54,616 nt of DNA from Pseudogemmobacter bohemicus. Lineage in GTDB: Bacteria > Pseudomonadota > Alphaproteobacteria > Rhodobacterales > Rhodobacteraceae. The DNA lies in assembly GCF_003290025.1 (NCBI RefSeq), contig NZ_QNHG01000002.1, positions 231,269 to 285,884 on the forward strand. The letters are read 5' to 3'. The first letter of the stretch is position 1; each line of letters begins with the position of its first letter. The position numbers and the translations under genes are program-made. Below, piece after piece: positions 1-8,152 of the stretch. The notes beneath the pieces were generated by a model, which worked only from the letters and a program-made list of their open reading frames with translations, was not told where the DNA came from and did no database searches.

Positions 1-113
1 CAACAGGGCCGGTCGGGCCGGTCGGATCAACAGGGCCGGTCGGGCCGGTCGGATCGACGGGGCCAGTGGGGCCGGTCGGATCAACGGGACCAGTGGGGCC
101 GGTCGAGGGATCA
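1..113 (-). repeat. 27-base tandem repeat encoding TGPTGPVDP
   Basis: About four copies of a 27-base unit run head to tail from the window edge to about base 113. On the minus strand each copy encodes the nonapeptide TGPTGPVDP. Copies differ mainly at third codon positions (cag/cgg, ggg/gga), so the peptide is conserved while the DNA drifts. This looks like a coding Pro/Gly-rich linker just after the adhesin prefix domain. The full copy number cannot be seen. Confidence 0.85.
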
Positions 114-640
114 TCGCCGCCGCCGCCGCCGCCAACAACGGCACCGACCACACCAAGGCCCGCGAGCCCTGCGCCAAGACCACCCAGGCCCACAAGGCCC
201 GGAGCGAACATCGCCATGCCGGCGGGCTCATCCACCGCGCCACCGGCAAGGGCGACATCATCGCCCTGGGCAAAACGCAGCGCATCGAGATTGGAGTATT
301 TGTCCCAGCCCTCAACCGCACCGTAATTGGCGTAAAGCCCACCCTCGGCGGAGTTAGAAAGCTGAACCGCGATCACTTCGCCATTTTGCGAGAGATAGAG
401 CTGATTGGCCTCGCCCGCGGTGAAATAACCATCAAGCAAAACCGTCCGACCGTCGATCAGCGTCAGAACGAGATCATCGCCCTGACGTGCATAGCCGGCG
501 ATGCTCTGGCGGGAAAGATTGAGCGAAACCGAATCGCCCGAACCCATCTGGATGAAATTGTTACCTTCTTCTCCCACGACAGAACCGCGCGAGATACCGC
601 CCGCAGAATCGCGGACGACGAATTGAATCGCCTTAGCCAT
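1..640 (-). CDS. BapA-like biofilm adhesin, N-terminal part (runs off the window)
   Basis: An open frame reads from an ATG at 640 down to base 1 without a stop, giving about 213 residues of a larger protein. The start is MAKAIQFVVRDSAGG. Residues 1-120 resemble the 'prefix' domain of BapA/Bap-type giant surface adhesins, including a stretch like GDDLVLTLIDGRTVLLDGYF. An Ala/Gly/Leu-rich segment (LVGLGGLGAGLAGLG) follows, then a run of five or six Gly, then Thr-Gly-Pro-Thr-Gly-Pro-Val-Asp-Pro repeats that continue to the edge. In this family the prefix precedes many Ig-like or cadherin-like repeats and a type I secretion signal at the C terminus. Those parts lie outside the window, so family and secretion route are inferred from the N terminus. 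A role in surface attachment or biofilm is likely. Confidence 0.72.
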   Translation of the reverse strand, partial: MAKAIQFVVRDSAGGISRGSVVGEEGNNFIQMGSGDSVSLNLSRQSIAGYARQGDDLVLTLIDGRTVLLDGYFTAGEANQLYLSQNGEVIAVQLSNSAEGGLYANYGAVEGWDKYSNLDALRFAQGDDVALAGGAVDEPAGMAMFAPGLVGLGGLGAGLAGLGVVGAVVGGGGGGDDPSTGPTGPVDPTGPTGPVDPTGPTGPVDPTGPTGPV

Positions 641-1169
641 TTTACTACTCCGCCTCATACCGCCGGGCTCGTTGACCCGACATGTTTTTATTGACGCACT
701 TGCGGCGTCTATTGCCGACCTGAATAACCGGGTTTCACTTTCATTTCCAGTAGGTATCGGGCGCAGCTCACAGGGTTCGCCACAATTTTTCCAGGATTTC
801 GCCCCAAAGTGGGGCATTTCGGCAACCCTCAGATCAGGTCTTTCAACCCATGGCAGAACACGAAATCTGGCTTTGCCCGCCATTTGTGGTGTGCAAAGCC
901 GCATTGGATACCAGCCGCTGTTGGCATTTCCCTCTTTCGGGTCCGGATCGCAGAGGCTCTGACACGGGGGCGAGGAAAATCACGGTGCCGGAAATTTTTT
1001 ATTGACAGCTCTGTAAGGCGGTTGCGCGCGCAGCCGTATACGGTCGCATTGCGACAGGCGGCGCTTCGTGACAGTCTTGTGACAGGCCGTGCCCGGATAA
1101 GGGCCGCTCCGGCTGGCTCCGGCCTCCGGCGGTGCGGTCGGATGTGTTGTAAAACGAGATGGCCCGACG
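641..1169. other. 529-base intergenic region between adhesin and lipoprotein genes
   Basis: No coding frame here has a recognisable product or good start context. The region separates two divergently transcribed genes and so must hold the promoters of both. Bases 801-815 form a short GCCCC/GGGGC hairpin with a five-base loop, followed by ATTTC rather than a T-run. A TTGACA hexamer at 1002-1007 is followed by no clear -10 box at the usual spacing. The length is generous for two promoters, so regulation of the adhesin by a distal site is possible, but no operator was recognised. Confidence 0.5.
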
Positions 1170-1472
1170 ATGACCCTGACCCCGTCCAGAACCGCAGCCG
1201 TCAGCCTGTTCGCCGCTGTCCTTATGGCTGCTGCCGGCTGTGTGGAAAGCCCGGGCGTGACGCCCGCAGCAACAACCGCTCCGGCAGCCCCGGCCCCGGC
1301 CGAGCCCACGCTGGATGCGGCTGGCAAGGCGCGGGTCGAGGCCAGGCTGCACGCGCTGGAGCCGGAATTCTGGACGCGTCGGTCGCGCGATGGCGAGGCT
1401 GCGGCGAATGAATGGCTGCGTCAGAAGGCGGTCGAGATCAGCCGTGAAGAGGCGCGGCGTGGCGCCGGCTGA
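1170..1472 (+). CDS. Small hypothetical lipoprotein
   Basis: This 100-residue protein starts with a basic/hydrophobic signal peptide ending in a lipobox (LMAAAGC), with the acylated cysteine near residue 24. An Ala/Pro/Thr-rich linker and a charged helical C terminus follow (DAAGKARVEARLHALEPEFW and onward). It is probably anchored in the membrane facing the periplasm. No domain family was recognised. Its TGA stop (1470-1472) directly abuts the stop codon of the convergent oxidase gene, forming TGATCA. The start codon has only a weak purine-rich stretch upstream. The signal peptide and lipobox make it likely real; the function is unknown. Confidence 0.65.
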   Translation: MTLTPSRTAAVSLFAAVLMAAAGCVESPGVTPAATTAPAAPAPAEPTLDAAGKARVEARLHALEPEFWTRRSRDGEAAANEWLRQKAVEISREEARRGAG

Positions 1473-2636
1473 TCAGGCCCCGATAATATAGTCTGCCGCC
1501 GGCCCGGCCTTCAGCTGATCGACGGAATTCAGCCCCATCAGCTGCAATGTGATGCCGATCTCGGCGGCGAGCAGCGCGAACAGCCGGTCGGTGCCCCAGG
1601 CGCCCTCGGCTGCCACCGCCCAGGCAAAGGGCCGCCCCAGCATCACCGCATCGGCGCCAAGCGCCAGCGCCTTCACCACATCCGTGCCGCGCCGGAAGCC
1701 GCTGTCGACAAGCAGTTCGCGCCCCGGGCCAAGGGCTTCGCGCATCGCGGCAATGCTGGCGATGGTCGCCCGCCCATGATCCAGCTGCCGACCGCCATGG
1801 TTCGACAGCACCACGCCGTCAACGCCGCTTTGCCGCGCGATCTCGCCATCCTTCGCGTCGGAAAGCCCTTTGATCACCAGCCGCCCCGGCCAGAGGTCGC
1901 GCAGCGCCTTCACCTTCTCCCAGGTCAGATGCTTGTCGAGCCGCGAGGACAAAGCCGAGGCCTGGGCCAGCGCGCCGCGTCCGAATTCCGGCCGCCCCGC
2001 AACCAGCTCCACCCCCGGGAACCCGTTCCTGAGCAAATCCAGCGACCAGCGCGGCCGCCGTGCGAATTGCCAGGCCAGCCCCGGCGTGATGTGTTTCACG
2101 GCGCGAAAGCCGTTCCGGTTGTCGCGCTCACGCACCGAGGTGATGGCGGTGTCGACGGTCAGGAAGATCGTCCCGATCCCCGCCGCACGACAGGCCGCCA
2201 GATAGGTTTCATTCACCGTCGGATCGCGGTCGAGATAAAGCTGGAAGGCCAGATGCTCTCCGAGGCGCGGCGCGAGGCTGGCAATCCCCCTGATCGAGAA
2301 TGTCGAAAGCCCGAAGGGAACCCCCGCCGCCTTTGCCGACAGCCCGACCAGCAGATCGCCATCGCGACGGTAGAGACCCAAAAACCCCACCGGCCCGGGA
2401 AAGAACGGCAGCGACCAGCGCCGGCCGAGATAGGTCGTGCTCAGATCCGGCTGCGGCGCAAGATCCCGCAGCACCCGCTGCGAAAGCGCATAGCGGTCAA
2501 AGCCATCGCGGTTGCGCGCCAGCGTGGTTTCCGAAAAGGCGCCGCCCTCGATATAATCGGCGAAGATTTTCGGCAGACGCCGGCGGGCAGACAGGCGGAA
2601 ATCCTCGACATTCTGATAGCGGCGATCACGCGACAT
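1473..2636 (-). CDS. FMN-dependent alpha-hydroxy-acid oxidase/dehydrogenase (LldD/GlcO-like)
   Basis: The 387-residue protein belongs to the FMN-dependent 2-hydroxyacid dehydrogenase family (lactate dehydrogenase LldD, glycolate oxidase, mandelate dehydrogenase). The signature SNHGGRQLD carries the catalytic histidine. Near the C terminus, DSGFRRGTDVVKALALGADAVMLGRP binds the FMN phosphate. An N-terminal YIEGGAFSETTLARN segment matches the family's usual Y-x-x-G-G-A-x-x-x-x-T-x-x-x-N. Members oxidise a 2-hydroxy acid to a 2-oxo acid. It is the last gene of the block, one base after the kinase-like gene, so it probably finishes the pathway begun by the upstream dehydrogenases. The substrate is not determined; lactate, sulfolactate and imidazolelactate are all conceivable. 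Confidence 0.85.
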   Translation of the reverse strand: MSRDRRYQNVEDFRLSARRRLPKIFADYIEGGAFSETTLARNRDGFDRYALSQRVLRDLAPQPDLSTTYLGRRWSLPFFPGPVGFLGLYRRDGDLLVGLSAKAAGVPFGLSTFSIRGIASLAPRLGEHLAFQLYLDRDPTVNETYLAACRAAGIGTIFLTVDTAITSVRERDNRNGFRAVKHITPGLAWQFARRPRWSLDLLRNGFPGVELVAGRPEFGRGALAQASALSSRLDKHLTWEKVKALRDLWPGRLVIKGLSDAKDGEIARQSGVDGVVLSNHGGRQLDHGRATIASIAAMREALGPGRELLVDSGFRRGTDVVKALALGADAVMLGRPFAWAVAAEGAWGTDRLFALLAAEIGITLQLMGLNSVDQLKAGPAADYIIGA

Positions 2637-2637
2637 G

Positions 2638-3921
2638 TTACGGCTCCGGGCGGATGAGGTCGAAGAACCGCGTCATGCGGTCTTCGCCCGAAACCGGCGC
2701 CGCGCCACAGAGTATCGCCTGTGCCAGCCCGATGGCCGAGCTTTCCGGACTATGCCGCCCGGCGCCTGCCCGCAGATTCATCACCAAAGTCGGGCAAAGG
2801 AACAGCGCCAGCCGGATCACCCGCTCCCAATCGGCGGGCAGCAGGCCCTGCGCGGCCAGATGGGCGAGCCAGGGCTTCCAGAAGCTTTCCGCTTTCGCCA
2901 TCAGCAGATCCTCGCGCAGGCGCCCCGGGCCCCAGTCGCTGTCTATATACAGGCAGCCATCCGCGAGCCGCGCCGAAACCTGCCAGCGCCCCGGCACCAT
3001 ATCGCTGTCATAAAGCCAGAGCGGATGCGCGAGGATATTGTGGAAGGTCGATTTGACCTCGGCCAGCAGCGAGGGCACGTTTTCCCCGGCAAAGGCCGGG
3101 TCGAAAAAGGCGAGATGGTCGGCGGCCTCGCCGCGTTCATACCAGATATTGGCGTTATGGGCATCGCCATGCGCCACGATCCCGCCGGCATCAGCGAGGT
3201 GTTCAGGGGCAAGCCGGTGATGGGCTGCCCTGAACAGACCGGCGATTGTGCTGCTATAGTCCAGCCCGTTGATCACCGGCCGCGCCTCGGAAAGCTCGTC
3301 CCAGGAGGCGGTCACGCCGGGCAGGGCAAAGGCCTTATCGGTATAGAAAGAGGCCAGCCTTCCGCCGGGATAATGGCCGGTCGACGGGTCGATCAGGCGT
3401 TCTGAAAACAGGCGATGAATCGGCTCGGCCGCAGAATCCTCCGGTGTGATCTGGTGCAGGCTGGCCTTTGCCACCGTCAACAGGCGGCTGTTCAGCTCAC
3501 GTTCGGCGCCAAGCGCGCGGGTCGAGGCAGCGGCATCCGGCGCCAGATCCAGCGCCCGCAACACATCGGAAAAGCGCGGATCCTCGCGGCGGCGATAGAC
3601 GAGGATCTGCTCGCCCGGCAGTGTCGAGGAAAGGATCGGCTGATCCACCGGCAGACCGGCGCGTGCGAGGATATCGGCGCGGTAATATTCGCCGCGCATC
3701 TCCTCCTCGCCCTCCTCCTGATGGAATTTGAAGAAACACGCGCCCTTTTCGCAACTGAAAAACCCGTTCAGAGAGTTCAGCGAATACTGGTCGTGATTGA
3801 TCCGAAGGCCGGTCGCGGTGATGCCGAATGTCTCGCCCAGAAAGGCGGCCAGCATGGTTTCGGCCCGGGCCGGATCACGCGCGGCAACGGCCCGGATTTC
3901 GGCGGTGCGGGAAAGGCTCAT
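2638..3921 (-). CDS. APH-fold phosphotransferase/kinase-like protein
   Basis: The 427-residue protein carries the catalytic signature of the aminoglycoside phosphotransferase/choline kinase fold. IVAHGDAHNANIWYE (HGDxHxxN loop) is followed by the FFDPAFAG segment, which supplies the metal-binding aspartate (D-F-G equivalent). The N-terminal half includes a nucleotide-binding-type segment around CFFKFHQEEGEEE. Members phosphorylate small hydroxylated metabolites or antibiotics with ATP. Its position inside a catabolic operon, overlapping the upstream dehydrogenase gene by four bases and one base from the oxidase, argues for a metabolic kinase rather than resistance. The substrate is unknown. 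The start MSLSRTAE gives the four-base ATGA overlap. Confidence 0.7.
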   Translation of the reverse strand: MSLSRTAEIRAVAARDPARAETMLAAFLGETFGITATGLRINHDQYSLNSLNGFFSCEKGACFFKFHQEEGEEEMRGEYYRADILARAGLPVDQPILSSTLPGEQILVYRRREDPRFSDVLRALDLAPDAAASTRALGAERELNSRLLTVAKASLHQITPEDSAAEPIHRLFSERLIDPSTGHYPGGRLASFYTDKAFALPGVTASWDELSEARPVINGLDYSSTIAGLFRAAHHRLAPEHLADAGGIVAHGDAHNANIWYERGEAADHLAFFDPAFAGENVPSLLAEVKSTFHNILAHPLWLYDSDMVPGRWQVSARLADGCLYIDSDWGPGRLREDLLMAKAESFWKPWLAHLAAQGLLPADWERVIRLALFLCPTLVMNLRAGAGRHSPESSAIGLAQAILCGAAPVSGEDRMTRFFDLIRPEP

Positions 3922-4916
3922 ATCTGTGCCCCCGGCAGAATGATCGTCTTCGCGCCCATCACCTCACCAGCGAGATGACGGCCATAGGCTGCCGGCACCG
4001 CATCAAGCGCGATCTCGGCGTCGATCAGCTGATCCAGCGCCGGCGCCAGTGCCGGGATCAGCGCCACGGCCCGGGCAAGTTCACCGCCAAAGGCATGACA
4101 GCCGGAAAGCCGGATTTCCCGCTCGACCAGCAAGGTCGGATTCAGGCTCAGCGGGCGGGAGCCGATCCCCACCATCGCAATCGCTCCGCCACCGCGCAGG
4201 GCGTGGATCAGCCGGTCGATCACCTCGGGGCTGCCAGTGGCGTCAATCGCATAGCGGGGCGGTCTTGGCCCGAGCGCCTCAAGATCGCCAATCGCCCCGC
4301 CCACCGCCTGCGCCGTGCGGGCGGCCCGGGTCTGGTTCCGGTCGATGATGCTGACGGGATGGCCGAAATGCGCCAGCACCAGCGCCGAAAGCGCACCGAT
4401 TGCCCCCGCGCCGGTCACCACAACCGGCGCGCCCGGGGCCGCGTTCAACAGGGCCGCGGCATGCAGTGCCACCGCCAGGGGTTCGGCCATGGCAAGATGG
4501 CGCGGTGCAATGTCGGCCGGAGCCTTAACCACGTTTTTGGCTGGAATAGTGACATATTCGGCAAAGCCGCCATCCATCACCTCGCCCAGAAAGCCGAGGC
4601 TTTCGCAGATCTGGCTCAGCCCCTCGCGGCAATTCTCGCAAGCATCACAGGTCACACGGCTGTCTACCGCCACCATGTCGCCGGGCGCGACATGCGACAC
4701 GTCAGTGCCGACCGCCGTGATCACGCCGGTGAACTCATGCCCCGCCACCGAAGGCGCGCGGGAAATCCAGGCGCCGGTCGCGTAATTGTGCAGATCCGAG
4801 CCGCAGATGCCGGCTGCGGTCACCTGCAGCATCACCTCTGCAGGGCCGGGAGGCAGCGGCAAAGCCACCTCCTCGACCCGCAGATCCTTTACGCCATAGA
4901 GGCGAACGGCGCGCAT
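3918..4916 (-). CDS. Zinc-dependent medium-chain alcohol dehydrogenase (L-idonate 5-dehydrogenase/threonine dehydrogenase type)
   Basis: This 332-residue medium-chain dehydrogenase has a catalytic-zinc site (GICGSDLH and AGHEFTG), a structural-zinc cysteine cluster (CDACENCREGLSQIC) and a Rossmann dinucleotide-binding loop (VTGAGAIGALSAL). The closest family labels are L-idonate 5-dehydrogenase, sorbitol dehydrogenase and threonine dehydrogenase. It would oxidise a secondary alcohol of a polyol or sugar acid with NAD(P)+. It lies three bases after the HisD-like gene and overlaps the kinase-like gene by four bases, so co-translation is likely. In dihydroxypropanesulfonate clusters a dehydrogenase of this kind (HpsO/HpsP) sits beside a HisD paralogue. 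That parallel is inference here. Confidence 0.82.
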   Translation of the reverse strand: MRAVRLYGVKDLRVEEVALPLPPGPAEVMLQVTAAGICGSDLHNYATGAWISRAPSVAGHEFTGVITAVGTDVSHVAPGDMVAVDSRVTCDACENCREGLSQICESLGFLGEVMDGGFAEYVTIPAKNVVKAPADIAPRHLAMAEPLAVALHAAALLNAAPGAPVVVTGAGAIGALSALVLAHFGHPVSIIDRNQTRAARTAQAVGGAIGDLEALGPRPPRYAIDATGSPEVIDRLIHALRGGGAIAMVGIGSRPLSLNPTLLVEREIRLSGCHAFGGELARAVALIPALAPALDQLIDAEIALDAVPAAYGRHLAGEVMGAKTIILPGAQI

Positions 4917-4919
4917 CTC

Positions 4920-6245
4920 TCAGCCCTTCAGATATTGTTTGCGGATGTCGGAAACCGCATTGGCATGGTTGTCGAACCCCTCATAGCGCGCCAGCGTACC
5001 GGCGGCCTCGGCCAGCTCTGGAAAGGCCTTGGCGGTGACGTAACCGACCGAAGAGCGGCGGATGAAATCGGTCACCGAAAGCGGTCCGTAAGTCCGCGCG
5101 CCGCGCGAGGTCGGCAGCACCGCATTGGGGCCAAGGCAGAAATTGCCGATGGAGACCGGCGTATGCGGACCCATCAGGATCTCGGCAGCGGCGGTGATCT
5201 CGCCCAGATGCTCGAAGGGTTTTTCCGACAGGAGTTGCAGATGTTCCGGCGCGTAATCGTTGATGAAAGCATAGGCATCACCGAGCGTTTCGGTCACCAG
5301 AATGCCGCCATGGCTGCCGCAAAGCACAGCTTTCGAGAAGCCGACCCGCTGTTCGCCCATCCTGGACCAATGCCCGGGCAAAGCGGCCAGCGCCTCATCT
5401 GCCACGCGGCGGGAGTTGGTCACCAGCCAGGCCGAGCTGTCAGGGCCGTGCTCGGCCTCGATCAGCAGATCCAGCGCGGCGAGGCCGCCATGCACCGTCT
5501 CATCGGCGAAGATGATCGACTCGGATGGGCCAGCGGGCAGTCCGGGGTCGATCACACCGGACAATAGCCGCTTGGCTGCCACCACCCAGGGGCTGCCCGG
5601 CCCGACGATCTTGTGACAGGGGCGCACGGTTTCCGTGCCATAGGCCGCCGCAGCCACCGCCTGGGCGCCGCCCGCTTTATAGACCGTCTTCACCCCCGCC
5701 AGACGCGCCGCCACCAGCGTCGCCGCATCGACCTTGCCGCCAGGGATCGGCGGCGTGAAGATCGCGATATTCGGCACGCCCGCCACCACTGCCGGCACGC
5801 CGGTCATCATGGTGACAGACGGGAACGACCCCTTTCCGCGCGGCACATAGAGCGCAACCGATGAGATCGGGATGAAGCGATCCCCGGCAAAGGCACCCGG
5901 GCGGATTTCCTTCAGGGTCATCGGCTCGGGCAGCTGTTCCTCATGGAACGACCGGATATTCGAAATCCCCAGTTCGATGGCGCGGATCACCTCGGGCTCG
6001 ACCAGGGTAAAGGCCTCGTCAAACTCGGCCTCGGTCACCTTGAGACGCTCGGCGGTCAGCCCCTCGGCCTTGTCGAAATTCACCCCGAACTCGACCAGCG
6101 CCGCATCGCCGCGCGTCCTGACTGCCTCGATGATCGCCGGCACCTTTTCCAGAAACCCCGACAGATCGGCTTCCGACCGCGCCAGCAGCGCCTCACGCTC
6201 CGCCGCAGTCAGTTCGGCGAGAATTTTGACATTGACCACGGCCAT
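4920..6245 (-). CDS. Histidinol-dehydrogenase-family oxidoreductase (HisD paralogue, HpsN-like?)
   Basis: The protein of about 441 residues aligns over its length with HisD, a zinc- and NAD+-dependent four-electron alcohol-to-acid dehydrogenase. It has LPAGPSESIIFAD, AEHGPDSS, NDYAPEHLQ (catalytic Glu-His pair near 334/335) and a C-terminal His near 427. Two of the four zinc ligands known for E. coli HisD appear changed: Gln259 is replaced by Glu (near 263) and Asp360 by Asn (near 368). It is not in a his operon but follows an ABC importer, which marks it as a catabolic paralogue. The best-known such paralogue is sulfopropanediol 3-dehydrogenase HpsN. The ATG at 6245 is preferred over the GTG at 6254 because GAGAGG lies eight bases upstream of it. 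Confidence 0.8.
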   Translation of the reverse strand: MAVVNVKILAELTAAEREALLARSEADLSGFLEKVPAIIEAVRTRGDAALVEFGVNFDKAEGLTAERLKVTEAEFDEAFTLVEPEVIRAIELGISNIRSFHEEQLPEPMTLKEIRPGAFAGDRFIPISSVALYVPRGKGSFPSVTMMTGVPAVVAGVPNIAIFTPPIPGGKVDAATLVAARLAGVKTVYKAGGAQAVAAAAYGTETVRPCHKIVGPGSPWVVAAKRLLSGVIDPGLPAGPSESIIFADETVHGGLAALDLLIEAEHGPDSSAWLVTNSRRVADEALAALPGHWSRMGEQRVGFSKAVLCGSHGGILVTETLGDAYAFINDYAPEHLQLLSEKPFEHLGEITAAAEILMGPHTPVSIGNFCLGPNAVLPTSRGARTYGPLSVTDFIRRSSVGYVTAKAFPELAEAAGTLARYEGFDNHANAVSDIRKQYLKG

Positions 6246-6263
6246 TTCAGCCACCTCTCACAA

Positions 6264-7061
6264 TCATTTCGATTTCAGGAAGATTTCCAGCCCGACCAGC
6301 TTGTCGAGCAGCCAGATCGCCGCCAGAGCGATCACGATGAACACCACCGACACCGCCGCGAGATCCGGCGTGATGATCGAGCGGATCGAATTGTAGATCA
6401 GCACCGGCAGGGTGACGATGCGGGCATCGGTCAGGAGAAGGCTCACCAGAAACTCGTTCATCGCGAGGATGAACATGAGCAGGCTCCCCGTGATCACACC
6501 CGGCATCACCGCCGGCAGCGTCACATGAAGGAAGGTCTGCACCCGCCCCGCCCCGCAATTTTGCGCCGCGAGTTCCAGATCCGGGTCCAGCGCCACCGCA
6601 GAAGACGAGACCGACCAGATGATGAAAGGAAGGTTGATCACCGCGCAGGCAACGCCGACCGGCCAGAGGCTTCCCAGCACATGCCATTCGCCAAAGACCA
6701 GCATCAGCCCGATCCCCGACCCGATCAGCGGGATGGTGAACGGCAGCATCAGCCAGACCTGGATCGCTGTCGTAAACCGGAGCTGGAACCTCGACAGCGC
6801 CAGCCCGGCCAGGGTGCCAACCGGGATCGCCACGATGGTGGCTATCGTCGCTACGATCAGCGAGCGCAGAAAGGCCTGTTGCAGATCCCGTGCCAGCGCA
6901 ATCTTTTCATACCATTGCAACGACAGGCCCTGGGGCGGAAAGGCCACCATATTCCCCGCCGTCAGGCTGGCCCCCAGCACCACCAGCGTCGGCAGCGACA
7001 GGGTGATGATCGAGAACCAGACAAGACTCCAGACCACGATTTTCTGACTGCGGGAGATCAT
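6264..7061 (-). CDS. ABC transporter permease, PotC-like
   Basis: This 265-residue inner-membrane protein has about six hydrophobic segments and the binding-protein-dependent permease loop (ALDPDLELAAQNCGAGRVQTF, compare E-A-A-x-x-x-G) in its second half. It is of the spermidine/putrescine/2-aminoethylphosphonate class. It forms the translocation channel with the neighbouring permease, which it overlaps by four bases (ATGA). Its stop lies 18 bases before the HisD-like start. The importer's substrate is presumably what the downstream enzymes degrade. Confidence 0.88.
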   Translation of the reverse strand: MISRSQKIVVWSLVWFSIITLSLPTLVVLGASLTAGNMVAFPPQGLSLQWYEKIALARDLQQAFLRSLIVATIATIVAIPVGTLAGLALSRFQLRFTTAIQVWLMLPFTIPLIGSGIGLMLVFGEWHVLGSLWPVGVACAVINLPFIIWSVSSSAVALDPDLELAAQNCGAGRVQTFLHVTLPAVMPGVITGSLLMFILAMNEFLVSLLLTDARIVTLPVLIYNSIRSIITPDLAAVSVVFIVIALAAIWLLDKLVGLEIFLKSK

Positions 7062-8005
7062 TTTCGGCCTCCCATTGCCAGTGTGCCGGCGCCGAACACC
7101 ATGAAGACCAGCCCCACCAGCACCGATCCCGCCGCCACCAGCATCAACGCGAGCGCCGAGCCCAGGCCCTGATCTGCGGTGCGGAAAAACTGGTCATAGA
7201 TCGCATTGGCGATGTAATCCTGACTGCCGCCGCCCAGCATCGCCGGCACCGCGAAATCGGTCAGCGTCAGGGTGAAGACCACCAGCCCCGCCCCGATCAG
7301 CCCGGGCTTCGCCATCGGCAAAAGCACATGCCACAGGATCCTCGGCCAGCTTGCCCCCAGCGAGCCGGCGGCGGTCTCGGTCTCTTCCGGGATCGCGGTC
7401 AGCGCCGGCACCAGAAGCAGCACCGCAAAGGGCAGCATATATTGCACCAGCCCGAAGACCACCGCGCCGTAATTGAACAAAAGCCGCATCGGCGCCACGC
7501 CGACCAGCGACAGCGCCTCATTCACCATGCCGGAATTGCCCAGGATGATCAGCCAGCCATAGGCGCGCACCACCTGGCCAATGAAAAACGGCAAAAACAG
7601 TGTGATCAGCAGCGCCTTGCGGATCCATGCCTTGCGCACCCGCACCAGCGCATAAGCATAGGGAAAGGCCAGGATCAGTGTCAGAACGGTCACCAGCACC
7701 GCCCCGGAAAGCGAGCGCCAGGCCACGGTCAGATAGGTGGATGACGCCAGCGCCTTGCGGTAATTTGTCAGCGACCAGTCTTCCGAGGGCAGAAAGGTCG
7801 CGGTGTCCAGCACCCTCAGCGAGGCGTCCCCGATCTGGATCAGCCCCAGCACCAAAAGCCCGACGAGCAGGATCGCCGGCGTGATGAACAGCCAGCCGGT
7901 ATGGCGCGACATCGACCGTGGCCAGAGCGTATCAGCCAGACGCTCGACGCCGTCCATCAGGCGCCAGCGCAACGGGTATCGGAAATCGGGGGATGGGTTC
8001 GGCAT
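7058..8005 (-). CDS. ABC transporter permease, PotB-like
   Basis: This 315-residue permease has an N-terminal cytoplasmic extension, a first membrane segment (WLFITPAILLVGLLVLGLI) and several more. The conserved cytoplasmic loop (TETAAGSLGASWPRILWHV) fits the E-A-A-x-x-x-G motif that contacts the ATPase. It is the partner of the next permease in a polyamine-family importer. It is separated from the binding-protein gene by 147 bases containing three strong hairpins, a layout that usually gives more binding protein than permease. Confidence 0.88.
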   Translation of the reverse strand: MPNPSPDFRYPLRWRLMDGVERLADTLWPRSMSRHTGWLFITPAILLVGLLVLGLIQIGDASLRVLDTATFLPSEDWSLTNYRKALASSTYLTVAWRSLSGAVLVTVLTLILAFPYAYALVRVRKAWIRKALLITLFLPFFIGQVVRAYGWLIILGNSGMVNEALSLVGVAPMRLLFNYGAVVFGLVQYMLPFAVLLLVPALTAIPEETETAAGSLGASWPRILWHVLLPMAKPGLIGAGLVVFTLTLTDFAVPAMLGGGSQDYIANAIYDQFFRTADQGLGSALALMLVAAGSVLVGLVFMVFGAGTLAMGGRK

Positions 8006-8028
8006 GGCTTCCGTCCGGAAAATTCACC

Positions 8029-8130
8029 CTGCCCGCCGGAAACACCCCCGGCGGGCAGGCGCGGAATGGGGGGTCCGGGGGGCTTGCCCCCCGGCCTGCG
8101 CTGACGGTGCCCCTGGCCGCAAGGCCGGGG
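8029..8130 (-). promoter_or_regulatory. Three consecutive hairpins between binding-protein and permease genes
   Basis: Three inverted repeats lie in the gap between the solute-binding-protein and permease genes. The first is 8029-8039 with 8048-8058 (11-base perfect arms, eight-base loop). The second is 8075-8082 with 8087-8094 (CCGGGGGG/CCCCCCGG, four-base loop). The third is 8111-8130 (CCCTGGCC/GGCCGGGG around GCAA, one G-T pair). None is followed by a T-run. Such structures commonly protect the 3' end of the upstream message or attenuate transcription, so they probably set the binding protein above the permeases. The function is inferred from position. Confidence 0.65.
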
Positions 8131-8152
8131 GAAAGCCGTCAGCCTCTCCTCC

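Noticed and set aside
1-113. Regular 27-base repeats resembling a CRISPR array
   Set aside because: The units are directly adjacent without unique spacers and encode a conserved nonapeptide in frame with the adhesin gene.
2638-3921. Antibiotic resistance phosphotransferase
   Set aside because: The APH-like motifs are those of the wider kinase fold; overlap with catabolic genes favours a metabolic substrate.
4920-6245. Biosynthetic histidinol dehydrogenase (hisD)
   Set aside because: It is in an importer operon away from his genes and has two altered zinc ligands, so a catabolic paralogue is more likely.
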